Shown one piece after another: positions 32,954 through 43,296 of a stretch of 64,000 nucleotides of DNA (positions within the stretch are counted from its first letter, which is position 1; every line of letters starts with the position of its first letter). Location: contig NZ_NQNY01000002.1 of NCBI RefSeq assembly GCF_002276225.1, forward strand, positions 1 to 64,000, given 5' to 3'. Source of the DNA: Mycoplasmopsis agassizii. GTDB taxonomy: Bacteria; Bacillota_I; Bacilli_A; Mycoplasmatales; Metamycoplasmataceae. The notes beneath the pieces are model-generated. The model saw only the letters and a program-made list of their open reading frames with translations. It did no database searches and was not told the origin of the DNA. Made by a program: the position numbers and the translations under genes.

Positions 32954-33158
32954 AAAGTACCTTCCTATATTTTGTAATCAATAAATTTATTTTTTGAATT
33001 AAATATTAGTTAATTCAAAAAATGCTTGGTGTTTGTAAAATAAATACGAACACCAAACACATTTTATTAAAATTGCAAAATTGTTAAAAAATAAAAATTT
33101 GATAAATTTATAGTTAAGTATTTTCGTTTTTAAGAGTAGAATTTAGGGCAATAAAAAA

Positions 33159-33179
33159 ATCTGCTTCACATAAGCAGAT
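33159..33179 (-). terminator. terminator of the tRNA cluster
   Basis: ATCTGCTT/AAGCAGAT hairpin with a minus-strand T-run (33152-33158), about 50 bp after tRNA-Phe. Confidence 0.85.
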
Positions 33180-33229
33180 ATAATTTTTTGGAACTTTTAA
33201 TTTAAGGATTAGCCACGCAATTTGTGAAA

Positions 33230-33305
33230 TGGTGGCTCCGGCAGGAATCGAACCAGCGACACACGGAGCTTCAATCCGTTGCTCTACCTACTGAGCTACA
33301 GAGCC
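33230..33305 (-). tRNA. tRNA-Phe(GAA)
   Basis: A 76-nt cloverleaf with encoded CCA; the anticodon loop TTGAAGC gives GAA. The T stem, GCTGG/CCTGC, has a central U-U mismatch, which is unusual. Last tRNA of the eight-gene minus-strand cluster. Confidence 0.93.
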
Positions 33306-33306
33306 A

Positions 33307-33383
33307 TGGCGGTCTAGACGGGAATTGAACCCGCGATCTTCTCCGTGACAGGGAGACGTATTAAACCACTTTACCACTAGACC
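33307..33383 (-). tRNA. tRNA-Asp(GTC)
   Basis: A 77-nt cloverleaf, acceptor GGTCTAG/CTAGACC, discriminator G, encoded CCA; anticodon loop CTGTCAC. Confidence 0.95.
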
Positions 33384-33384
33384 A

Positions 33385-33460
33385 TGGTTGCGGAGATAGG
33401 ATTCGAACCTATGACCTTCGGATTATGAGCCCGACGAGCTGCCAACTGCTCCACTCCGCG
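33385..33460 (-). tRNA. initiator tRNA-fMet(CAT)
   Basis: A 76-nt cloverleaf with CCA. The acceptor CGCGGAG/CTCCGCA leaves a C1-A72 mismatch, the initiator mark. The anticodon stem TCGGG/TCCGA keeps GGG on the 5' side, but its last pair is G-U rather than G-C, a variant known in mycoplasma initiators. Confidence 0.95.
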
Positions 33461-33500
33461 ATATATTATTAATTTTTTGGTGATAGATTGTTCTATCAAA

Positions 33501-33591
33501 TGGCGGGCAATGAGGGATTTGAACCCCCGCGGGACGTTAATCCCCTGTCAGTTTTCAAGACTGATCCCTTCAGCCACTTGGGTAATTGCCC
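33501..33591 (-). tRNA. tRNA-Ser(TGA)
   Basis: A 91-nt tRNA with the long variable arm of class II tRNAs; anticodon loop CTTGAAA gives TGA; acceptor GGGCAAT/ATTGCCC, discriminator G, CCA encoded. Confidence 0.95.
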
Positions 33592-33595
33592 ATTA

Positions 33596-33671
33596 TGGTG
33601 GATCTAGCAGGACTCGAACCAGCAACTGACCGGTTATGAGCCGGTTACTCTAACCATTGAGTTATAGATCC
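33596..33671 (-). tRNA. tRNA-Ile2(CAT), lysidine-modified type
   Basis: A 76-nt tRNA with CAT in a CTCATAA loop, stem ACCGG/CCGGT and T arm GCTGG. This loop, the D arm (CAATGGTTAGAG) and the T arm resemble bacterial Ile2, not elongator Met, which lies next to it with loop TTCATAC. It should be charged with Ile after TilS makes lysidine at C34. Confidence 0.82.
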
Positions 33672-33697
33672 GTGCACTATTTAGATGTCATTACATT

Positions 33698-33774
33698 TGG
33701 TAGCGCCGATGAGAGTCGAACTCATGACCTTCCGGGTATGAACCGGATGCTCTAACCAGCTGAGCTACAGCGCC
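33698..33774 (-). tRNA. elongator tRNA-Met(CAT)
   Basis: A 77-nt cloverleaf; acceptor GGCGCTG/CGGCGCT with G-U first pair, anticodon loop TTCATAC, discriminator A, CCA encoded. Confidence 0.88.
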
Positions 33775-33778
33775 AAAT

Positions 33779-33855
33779 TGGTGGAGAGGAAGGGAGTCGA
33801 ACCCTCTACCTCCTGCGTGCAAGGCAGGCGCTCTAGCCAGGTGAGCTACCCCCCC
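33779..33855 (-). tRNA. tRNA-Ala(TGC)
   Basis: A 77-nt cloverleaf; 5' strand of seven G pairs with CCTCTCC through two G-U pairs; anticodon loop CTTGCAC. CCA is encoded. Confidence 0.93.
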
Positions 33856-33861
33856 AAAAAA

Positions 33862-33938
33862 TGGTGAAGAAGAAAGGATTTGAACCTTCGACCGCTTGGT
33901 CCCAAACCAAGTGCTCTGCCAAGCTGAGCTACTTCTCC
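33862..33938 (-). tRNA. tRNA-Pro(TGG)
   Basis: A 77-nt cloverleaf; anticodon loop TTTGGGA, acceptor GGAGAAG/CTTCTTC. First gene of the cluster in the direction of transcription; the order is Pro-Ala-Met-Ile2-Ser-fMet-Asp-Phe. Confidence 0.95.
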
Positions 33939-33976
33939 ACTAATACTTATATTTATTCTGGTTTATGTTTATAAGC

Positions 33977-34006
33977 ATTATAAATTATATAGATTTTTGT
34001 TGAAAA
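33977..34006 (-). promoter_or_regulatory. promoter of the tRNA cluster
   Basis: A TATAAT box (minus strand, 33982-33977), with TTTCAA 17 bp upstream, about 40 bp before tRNA-Pro. A second TATAAT-like box (CTATATAAT) overlaps. Confidence 0.5.
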
Positions 34007-34134
34007 TTTTAAAAAATTCTTAACAAGTTTTAAAGAGCACTTTGCATTAATTAAACAACGCTTTTTTATTCTATAATGTTTTTTAAATTTTTAAATAAAA
34101 AAATTTAAAAAGTATTTTACAAGATTTTTACTTG

Positions 34135-35403
34135 CTAAAAGTCTCGACTACTTCAGGTGAATTCATGACTAAAAATTCTGACAGTATCACCTTCTTTAAT
34201 GCCTTCTTTAGTTAATTGATCTCAAATTCCCATATTTTTTAAGATTAAATTAAATCTTCTTCAATTATCATCAGTTGTTAAAGGGATACGGTTATATCAA
34301 TATTCAACTTTTGAACCACTAATATCATAATCACCATCAAAGTTTTTCTTGATTTCATAATCAGGTACATAACTAACATCTAAAACAGCATTAACTTCTG
34401 TTTTAAAGACAACTTCTTCTAAAGTTGTTAGTTTAGTAGCGATTTTACCTTTTAACTTATTAATATCACGGTTATATAAAGCAGCAATTTCTACTATTTC
34501 TAAATCAGGAAATTTTTGTTTAAAAATTTCAAGATTTTGCTTAAAACTTTCTAAGTCACTTTTGTTAGCGATCACTATTTCACCACGTTTAAGTAGTTCT
34601 TGATCATATTGAGCAAGTTCGTTTCTAATTAGTAAATAATCATTAATAGGATCTTTATCTGAACTACCAAAATCAATTACGTGAGCAATTAAACGACATC
34701 TTTCAATGTGTTGTAAGAAGTTTAAACCTAAACCTTTACCTTCGCTAGCTCCTTTAATCAGCCCTGGCAAATCAGCCACAACAAAAGAAGCATCATCATA
34801 TTTAACCATTCCTAATTGAGGCACTAAAGTAGTAAAAGCATAATCAGAAATTTTGGCTTTTGCATTACTAATTTGAGAAAGGATTGTACTTTTACCTGCG
34901 TTAGGTAAGCCTACAAAACCTACATCTGCTAGTACTTTTAAAACTAGATGTAGTTTTTTGCTTTCCCCATCTAGACCTAGTTCATTTAAACGTGGTGCTT
35001 TATTCTTGGCAGTTTTAAATTTTGCATTACCACGACCACCACGACCACCTTTAGCTATTAAATAAGGAAAATCACTGTCAATTACATCAGCAATTAAATT
35101 ATCATTTTCATCGTAAACAACAGTACCTAGTGGAACTTTGATGTAAGTATCTTCACCACGAGCACCGTATAAATTTTTAGGTCCACCGTTAACACCATCA
35201 TTACCTTTAATATGTTTTAGATAGTATAAATGCAATAAAGTGTTTTTACCTTTATCAGCGATAAAGTAAATATCGCCACCATCACCACCATCACCTCCTG
35301 AAGGTCCACCTTTATCAACGTGTGCTTCACGGCGAAAGGCGATCATACCATCTCCACCTTTTCCTGCTTTTACATCAATTTTTACTGAATCAATAAATTT
35401 CAT
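34135..35403 (-). CDS. obgE: GTPase Obg
   Basis: A 422-residue GTPase of late 50S assembly and stress response. The N-terminal Gly-rich Obg domain (KAGKGGDGMIAFRREAH) leads to the G domain: G1 GLPNAGKST, G3 DLPGLIKGASEGKGLG, G4 NKSD. A C-terminal OCT-like domain of about 80 residues follows, reached only through TGA-Trp codons; the true stop is TAG at 34135. Single gene between the tRNA cluster and the ABC operon. Confidence 0.95.
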
Positions 35404-35466
35404 GAATATCCTTAAATTTTTATATGTTTATCTATTATAAATAGTTTTTAAATTACTAGTATAAAA

Positions 35467-36417
35467 CTAGTTGGCAATTGTTGCACTAATTTTATTGATC
35501 TTTTTAGAGAAAACAAAATAGAAAATAACAATTGGTAAAAGTGATAAAACTGCCCCAGCAGCGACTACATTTTGTAAGTTTAAATTAGCTGAAATTGAAC
35601 CTGATAGTCTAAATCAAATTGCTAAAACTTTGACTTCACTACCTGCCAAAATAATGCTTGGTCAGATGAAGGAATTTAAACTAAAAATAATTGAAAAGAA
35701 AATACTTATTCAAATTGATGATTTTAAATTAGGTAAATAAATTACTCTAATTCGATTAAATCATGATAGATTATCTAACTTTGCCATTGCCTTTTTTTGT
35801 GCTTCAATTGATTGAAATGCTTGTACAAAAATTAAAGTAATAAAGATAGAAAAAAGGTTAGGAAAAATTAGTGCATTTAAAACATTCATCCCAGTTGATC
35901 AATTAAATTCAGTTGCCTGATATAAGAAACCAATGTGCAAAGTTATTTCAGGAATTGAAGCAAAAACAATAAAAAAAGTAAACACTATATTTCTAATTTT
36001 TTTGCTTAAAAGTGTTAGTCCATATGCACCTAAAATTAAAATAATTAATCTTAAAAAAACAACAATTGCTACGAAGATAAAACTGTATAAAAAAGCACTT
36101 AAATATCCATTATTAAATGCTTGAATATAAGCATCAAAAGAAAAATTATTACTTACAAAAGACGCTTCATTTGATGTTGCTTGAGCATTAGTAAAAAATG
36201 AAAAAGCAATTAAATAATAAATTGGAAATATTACAAAAATAGACACAACTATTATTATTAAAATTTTTAACAAAGTAAAAAGTTGAGTGTAATGAAAACG
36301 ATAAGACTTAATATAATTAAGTAAGTTGTTATAACTATTTGAAATATTATTTTTAATATTTTCAGGCTTTAAATTATTCTTAATTTTTTTGCTTCATGAA
36401 TTTAAGTTTTCAAACAT
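35467..36417 (-). CDS. ABC sugar-type transporter, permease 2
   Basis: A 316-residue MalG/UgpE-type permease. A charged N-terminal tail of about 50 residues precedes TM1 (LIIIVVSIFVIFPIYYLIAF); six membrane helices in all. The EAQKKAMAKLDNLSWFNRI-type segment is the EAA loop that docks to the ATPase. The ATG at 36417 lies inside the end of permease 1 (38-nt overlap). Last gene of the operon. The substrate is not evident, but the closest type is carbohydrate or glycerol-phosphate import. Confidence 0.85.
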
Positions 36418-37300
36418 TTTTAATACCTCCATTCTTAATAATTTTGACACTAAATTTTACAGTGAAATAGAAACTAACTATACCTATTAAATATAAAATT
36501 GTGAAGATAGAACCGACTGCAGCTTTTGCATAGTCTGGACCAGTTGTCAATCAATAATAAATATAATTAGCAAGTGTTGAAGCATCATATAAAAGTATTC
36601 CTGATGGGTCTTTAAAAATTGCATCTGGAAATAAAAATACTGCTTCAAGCATATTTAAATAAATAAGCATAATTAAAGTTTTTCTGATTTCAGGATAATA
36701 TAAATGTTTTCATTTATTAATAAAATTCAGGTTATCTAATTTTACCATTGCAATTTTTTGTTCACTAATTTTAGCTAATGAAAAATATATAAAAATAAAA
36801 TTAAAACTGAACAATCTTCATGCTAAAAAAATACTTAAAGTTAGTAAAGAAGTAAATCCTTGTGAATCATCACTAAATCTAATATTTGTATTAAAGATTT
36901 GATTAAAAACATTTTTATCAACATCAAATAAAAATATAAATGACATCCCAATTGCATATATGGAAACAAAGAATTGTGAAAAATAAGTAGTCGTAATTAG
37001 TTTCTTTAATCACTTTATTTTTAATGAATTAATTAAGAATGCAAATCATAAAGAAAATAATAGAGTGATTGGCATAGTTATGAAAAGTAAGAAATTACTA
37101 TTTCTAAAACTGATTAAAAATAATCGTTCATTTGCAACGGTTGTAAAATTTTCTGTACCTAACGAAAACTGCGAGAAAATCAGGCTATTCTTCACTTTAA
37201 AAGCTTCGCCAATGGCAAACGCAAAAGGTAAAATAATAAAAACAATAACTAATAAGATTGCAGGCAAAAGAAATAAAAAACCTTTTAAATTATTTTTCAT
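36380..37300 (-). CDS. ABC sugar-type transporter, permease 1
   Basis: A 306-residue MalF/UgpA-type permease. TM1 is FLFLLPAILLVIVFIILPF; a further five helices follow, with an EAA-like loop (SEQKIAMVKLDNLNFINKW). TGA at 36408-36410 is read as Trp, so the protein continues to TAA at 36380. Its start overlaps the ATPase end by 11 nt, so the three genes are translationally linked. Confidence 0.85.
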
Positions 37301-39158
37301 GATTGACCAGTTCTCCACTCTGTTTATCAAATATCAGTATTTTAGTTTTATCTAATTCAACTGATACACGTTCAGATTTTAAAAAGTTTTTAGTTGTTAT
37401 AACTTCCAAAATATTTTTGCCGTTACTAATTTCAATTACATAATAATTACCATTTGTAAAATTATTTAAGACACTTCATTGACTCTGTTTATCTTCAGTA
37501 ATTTTTATATGATTACCCCGAATATAATAATCATATTTTTCATCACTTTTTAGATAATTAATTTCTGGATTACCTACAAATTTTGCGATTGCTAAATTAT
37601 TTGGTTTTTCAAAAAAATCATTAGGTTGAGAAAATTGTTTTACCTCACCATCTTTTAAAAAGATAACTTTATCACTAAGCCACATTGCATCATCTTGATC
37701 ATGGGTGACAAATAAAGTTGTAATTTTTAATTTATTTTGAATCTCTTTTACTCATGATCTAATTAAAATTTTTACCTTATAATCAAGCGAAGAAAAAGGC
37801 TCATCTAAGATTAATAAATCTGGGTTTTTACTAATCGCTTTTGCTATAGCAACTCGTTGTTTTTGACCACCACTTAAAGCAGATGCTTTTTTATTTAAAA
37901 GATCATCTATTTCTAATTGTTTTGCACTATTTGAAACTTGTTCTTTAATGTCTTTTATTAGGTCAAACTCCTTCTTATTTAAACGTAATGTTTTAATGAT
38001 TTTTCTAAGTAATAAAGATAATTTTAAATTAATAATTTTTAATTGAAAATTCTTAATTGTAATTAAAGAAATTTGATTTCTTAGTGATTTAAATTCGGCA
38101 TTAAAAGCATCCATATTTGAGTCGCTTTTTTGTTGCTTTAAAATAATTTTTATTTTATTAATATGCCATTGAATATTTCACATCAAACTACTTTTAACAG
38201 TTAGAAAAATATTTTTATAAACAGTTAAATCATTATATAAAGAATAATTTTGAAAAACGAAACCAATGTTATGAACATTGTTAAAATTTATTTTTCCAGA
38301 TGTTGGTTCTAGTATTGATGCAATTGAATTTAGCAAGGTACTTTTACCTGAACCAGATGGACCTAAAATAGAAATGAATTCACCTTTAAAAATTTCAAAA
38401 TTTATGTCTTTTAAAATATGTTTTTTATCTAGGTTAATATTTAAACTACTTACTTTTAAAGTGGGTAAATGATGGTCATGATAAGGAATTTCAGTGAAAA
38501 CAAAAGTCTCATTTTCTTGATTGAATTTTAATAAAATATCGGGGTTAAAATATTCCTTATTACGATTAAAATCTTCTTCGTTTTTAAAATAATTTAATAA
38601 ATGATTTTGAAAATTATTATCTATTTGATTCGCATAAAAAGTTTCGATATGAAGATTTGAAAAATTTTCAAAAACGTTATTTTCAAAAGTATTTTCTGAA
38701 CTTGCAACCAAAATCTTTTGATTTGAAGTAATTTTTTTGGGACTTGAAATATTATTTTCAAGGTCGTGTATTTTTCATGTTTTTACTAAATCAAAATTTG
38801 AAAATTTAATAACTATATTTTTATATTCATTATTTAAGAAATTAGTAATTTTATAAAATAAAAAAGGTCTTGAATTATCTATAAGAAAAAATAATTCTCC
38901 ATCTCAAGGTGCATAAAATTCTTCTGTATTTTTTAAAAAAAGATCGATCCCCTTATTAAAAATTACTTCATTTTTACTTAAATGAAATACTTCTTGATAG
39001 TTAATAATTGCATAGTCAACATTTCATGTTTTTGCAATATTTTTAGGATAAGTAAAATATGAATCCTTATTTTTATCTTCGAAAACAAAATTTATTTTTT
39101 GTAATTTTGTAATATCTTTATTAATAAATTTATTGTAGTTATTGTCTTTTTTATGCAT
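37290..39158 (-). CDS. ABC transporter ATPase with large N-terminal extension
   Basis: A 622-residue subunit, much longer than usual MalK/UgpC (about 370). Residues 1 to about 225 form an extra domain with no motif I know. The ATPase follows: Walker A GPSGSGKS at about 265, Q-loop VFQNYS, signature LSGGQKQR at about 426, Walker [13 protein letters not shown], and [10 protein letters not shown]. About 60 extra residues lie between the Q-loop and the signature. A TOBE-like end (residues about 520-620) is present. It is the first gene of the operon, divergent from the binding lipoprotein. Confidence 0.85.
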
Positions 39159-39168
39159 TTGTTTTTTT

Positions 39169-39184
39169 ATTTTACACTAAAGCA
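39169..39184 (-). promoter_or_regulatory. promoter copy for the ABC operon (arm of inverted pair)
   Basis: On the minus strand TGCTTTAGTGTAAAAT, with -10-like TAAAAT ending 10 nt before the ATPase ATG. It is the mirror image of the element at 39259-39275. Confidence 0.5.
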
Positions 39185-39258
39185 CAATCTTTTTATCTAT
39201 TAAGAAAAAAAGCAAAATGTTGTTTTTTTGATTTTTAATAATTTAAAAAGCAGTTTTT

Positions 39259-39275
39259 TGCTTTTAGTGTAAAAT
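39259..39275 (+). promoter_or_regulatory. promoter copy for the binding lipoprotein (arm of inverted pair)
   Basis: TGCTTTTAGTGTAAAAT; the TAAAAT box ends 6 nt before the ATG and no Shine-Dalgarno is present, which suggests a leaderless mRNA. It differs from the opposite arm by one A. Confidence 0.55.
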
Positions 39276-39281
39276 GCTAAT

Positions 39282-41111
39282 ATGAATAAAAATAGAAATG
39301 TTAAACACAATTTTAAGAAATATTTTTCTTTTCTAGCACTAGCAACAGTTCCTGCAGTTGCAGCAACAGCAATTGCCTGTGGTGGTGCTCAGGAAAAAGT
39401 TGAAAGAGAGAAAGTTATTTTTGCAACAGCACAGCAAAGCACTTTCCCAATGTATAAAGCTTTAAAATTAGTAACTGATATTTATAACGAAGAAATGAAA
39501 GATACTGAAGGATTTTTACCAGTTGAATTTCAAGGAACAGATATTACAGGTACAAATAGTGAATCAACCTTAATTAATAATATTTCAGGTTTTTTAAAAA
39601 CTTCTAACTTAGCAAGAATACCTAATTTAGTAATGGCTAACAAAGTTTTAACTGCTCAAGTATATGGTTATGAAAGATTACTTGATTTAAGCAAGTCAAA
39701 AGTAAATAAAGATATTTTTACTGATGTAATGTACAACTACAATAATAACTTACCAGGAATTAATGCTGATAATAATAAAATTTATACAATTCCTTATTCA
39801 TTAATAGGTGATGATTCTTTAGCGTTTAATCTAGATGCAATGGCACACATTTTTCGTGAAATTAAGAAAAATGGTGCTCAAATTGATGAAAATTCAAATA
39901 TCTATAAAGCAGTCAAAGCAGAAAACGCTAACTTATTATTAGCAGCAGATCCTAGCGACTTTAAAGCAGAACCTGATGAAACGGGCAAAGAAGTTTATTC
40001 TTGAGGGGCAAGCAATAACCAAGCAATTTTTACAGGTGATGATGCAATAATTAATGATGACACTTTTGCTAGTTTTGAAAAAATCACTAAGTTTGCTTTA
40101 CTAGTTTCAAAATCATTAGAACCTGAAAGTGGTAAAAAACTACCTTGAATAGGAATGCTAGCTTATAACTGAATTTTATTTTCTAAAACTCTTTTAAGTT
40201 TATATCCTGATTCAACTGATAGTAATTTCTTATGAGAATTAAAAACTGATGGAAGTGTTAACTATAAATTTTTAGGTGATAATGCTGAAGCTAAAAAGCA
40301 CCAAGAAAATTTAAAAACAGCTTTTAATTTGATTATTAGTGAACATAGTTATGCTCAAGCAACTAATAAAGAGCGACCTTTTGAAATTGGTCGCTCAGGT
40401 GAAACAAGCAATCCTAATTATGCTGCTCCATGACAACTTAGAAGAAATTTAGCAGCCTTTACTTATGGACCAAATGTTGAATATATTCATTCAGTTGATA
40501 GTAAAAAATCACGTGATGATTTTAAACCTACAGCTGCTCAATTAGCAACATGACTTAAAAAAGATGAAGTTCTTTGAAAAGAACAAATGTTCAAAATTAA
40601 AGCAGCAGATACAGTTGGAGGATTTATTCCTGATGGTTCTGCATTAGTAGGAATTAAATGAGATGGCGATAAAGTTGATAAAGCAACCGTTGCATTTTTA
40701 GAATGATTATTTACAGGAACACTTAAAAAAGATCATGGAATTTTTAAAGCAAATACTAAAGTAGTTGATGTAATTTCTCAAACTTCAGGTTACTTAATTG
40801 GTACAAAATCAAGTGTAACAAATGAAACTGAAAAGGAATTTACTAGTTCAAAAGATAATAATGAAAATTTTGGTAATGATACTGATAAAGAAACCAATTT
40901 TTACAGTGTAAGTTCGGCTCTTTTAACTTTAAAAGATTTACAAAATAATTTAAATAATCCTAATAATAAATTAATTACATTAGATAACAATGCAAAAATT
41001 CAACAAGTAATTAATGCAATTGAAACATCATTAAATAATGCTCAAAATAATAAAATCACGGCTGAACAATTTTTAGAAAATATCATTAATGTAGCAAACT
41101 CAAATAAATAA
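39282..41111 (+). CDS. ABC transporter substrate-binding lipoprotein
   Basis: A 609-residue lipoprotein: lipobox AIAC (Cys33), then a long extracellular solute-binding domain with many Trp (several as TGA). FATAQQSTFPMYKALKLVTDIYNEE, the PYSLIGDDSLAFN region and the repeated PW...W segments fit the type 1 solute-binding proteins of sugar/glycerol-phosphate importers. It diverges from the ATPase/permease operon across 123 bp and is its likely partner. A strong terminator follows. Confidence 0.8.
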
Positions 41112-41114
41112 GAA

Positions 41115-41138
41115 AACGCCCAAAACGGGCGTTTTTCG
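41115..41138 (+). terminator. terminator after the binding lipoprotein
   Basis: AACGCCC/GGGCGTT stem, five-base loop, then GTTTTT. Confidence 0.85.
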
Positions 41139-41169
41139 TATCAATTTTAATCAATTTAGTAAGCCAAAA

Positions 41170-42702
41170 TTAAGCAGTTTTCTTAGCCATTTCTTTAACT
41201 TGTTCTTTAGTTAAAAGTGGTAAAGTTCCTTCTTTAGTTAAGGATTCATCATCTTTATTTAAATGTAAAATAAAACTTACGGGAGCATGATCACTAATCA
41301 TTGATCTTACATAATTTTCTTCTCCAGCATATTTTTTTCTTCTAATTTTATCTTGCCTAGATTTATATTCATTTCATTTTGATAAAGTAAATAATTTATC
41401 ATCTCCAACTAGATTTCAGATATCAAGTTTTTGAGCAAAAGACACTTTTAGATTTCCTTTATAAAAAATCTTGTCATATGGATTTGCATATTGATCTTTT
41501 TTTGTTGCTAATGATGTTGCATCTTCTTTTGAATCATCTAATAAATTAGCATAGCCATCATCTATCAGAGTTCTAAAACTTACTGCTTCATTACCTGTTT
41601 TAATGTTTGTATCACCCATAAAAAAGATTTCATTATTAATTCCATCTTCTAAATCAAGAGCTTTTAAAACATTCGCAAGTTGCAGTGATTCTTCTACTTC
41701 TTGATTACCTTGGGATGGTTTTAGTTTAGCGCTAACTTCGCCTCTGTCAGAATCAGCATCTGGAGAATCAAGGTGTGATGAAACTAATGTGAAAGTGTTT
41801 TCAATTTCACCTAAAGTCTTAAATTGTACAACGAATGGTGGTCTTGCGTAGTAATAAATTTTCTCATCATTTTCAAGATGAGTCCCTTTTCATCCTTGAT
41901 CATCATAAATTTTAACTAAATCAGTCACTTCAACTTTTTTAGATTTATAAAGAATTACATAATATTCAAATTGACCTGCTTGAGCAGGATTTTTACTTAG
42001 CGATTTTTTTGATTCAACTGCTTTTCAATCTTTTTCTGGATCTAGTTCATTTAATAATTTAAGTAATGTATCATCAGCAATAACTTTATCATCAACTGCA
42101 TTAATTTCTTGAGCACTAACAATATCAAATTTATTTTTGTAAATAATATTTGCAAAAATTTCACTTCTGACTTCTTGTTTTTCATTACCTGAATAATTCA
42201 AAAGGTTTCAAGTAGCAATTTTTAAACTTAAGTTTTCAGTATTTATAGTTCCTGTACCAGGTTCAGGTTCTGATATTACAGATTGTTTTAAATTAATAAT
42301 TTTAACTATTTTGGTTTTTACATCATCTGACTTGGAAACGCTTAAATTAATCGATAAAGATGTATTAGAACTACCAGATTCTAATAGAACTATTTTAGAA
42401 ATTTTATAATCATCTTTTAATGAAGATTCAAAGGTTTTCTTATTAGATTCATCAAGTAGGTTTAAAAAAGATGTTTGAGTATCTTCTCCTAGATTTTTGA
42501 GTTTATCTTTTAATTTATCAATTTCCAAATTAGCTTGGTTTGCTTGAATTTCATTTGGTAAACCATCAATGATTGACTCAGCATTTATGACAGTTGGTTT
42601 AGTAGGATTCGTAGATGCACAAGAAATAGTTGCTAATAAAGAAATTCCACTTGCAATAATTGATGATGTAATTAATAATTTTTTAAAACTTAACTTTCTC
42701 AT
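41170..42702 (-). CDS. surface nuclease lipoprotein A (EEP family)
   Basis: A 510-residue lipoprotein with lipobox TISC (Cys28). Residues about 40-140 form one copy of a domain typical of mycoplasma variable lipoproteins (SIIDGLPNEI ... LLDESNKKTFE ... YKISKIVL). A Gly/Pro linker leads to an endonuclease/exonuclease/phosphatase domain: LKIATWNLLNY, SAQEI, the SSHLDS catalytic stretch, FMGDTNI, and SDHAPVSF. Mycoplasma membrane nucleases of this type degrade host DNA for nucleotide uptake. Its ATG overlaps the stop of the dCMP deaminase gene upstream. Confidence 0.85.
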
Positions 42703-43205
42703 TATTTAAATTCTCCACTTTCGGTTTTTAAACTAACTTCTAATTTTTCAACTGCTCTGATTTTGACATTGCTTTGTTGTAAAATAGTTTTACTGATTAA
42801 ATTATCTTCAGTTTTATCGTAAAAATCATCCAAGTAAACAACTTCTTTGATGCCTGCTTGCACAATTGTTTTAGCGCAATTAGAGCAAGGGAAGAGTGTA
42901 GTAAAACAAATTGTATTTTCCAAATTTGTTTTACTATTTAAAATTGCATTAGTTTCAGCATGAACTACATATGCATATTTTTTATCTTTTTCTTGCATGC
43001 CTTCACGATTTCAAGGAAAATTATCATTACCTTTAGGCATACCATTATAACCTAGTGAAACTATTCTTTTGTTATCATTAACAATTACTGCTCCAACTTT
43101 TGTATTAGGATCTTTTGAGCGAAAAGAACTTACTTTTGCTAGTGACATAAAATATTCATCTCAGGAAATATTATGTTTTTGGGTTTCATCTTTTTTACTA
43201 TTCAT
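42702..43205 (-). CDS. dCMP deaminase-family protein
   Basis: A 167-residue zinc deaminase. Zinc and catalytic motifs HAETNAI and PCSNCAK are present, with the N-terminal [20 protein letters not shown] and VGAVIVND of dCMP deaminases. It makes dUMP for thymidylate synthesis. Coupled by TAATG to the nuclease gene downstream, which fits nucleotide salvage. Confidence 0.9.
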
Positions 43206-43265
43206 ATTTTAATTTTATGATAAATTTTTAAATCCTGCACAACATAAGTAAAATAAATTAAAAAT

Positions 43266-43289
43266 AATGAACACTGCTAGGTGTTCATT
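43266..43289 (-). terminator. terminator after the solute-binding lipoprotein gene
   Basis: AATGAACAC/GTGTTCATT stem, six-base loop, then a minus-strand T-run. Confidence 0.8.
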
Positions 43290-43296
43290 ATCAAAA

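Noticed and set aside
33596-33671. Reading this CAT tRNA as a second elongator Met
   Set aside because: Its CTCATAA loop and D/T arms match the Ile2 type, and a proper elongator Met with a TTCATAC loop lies next to it.
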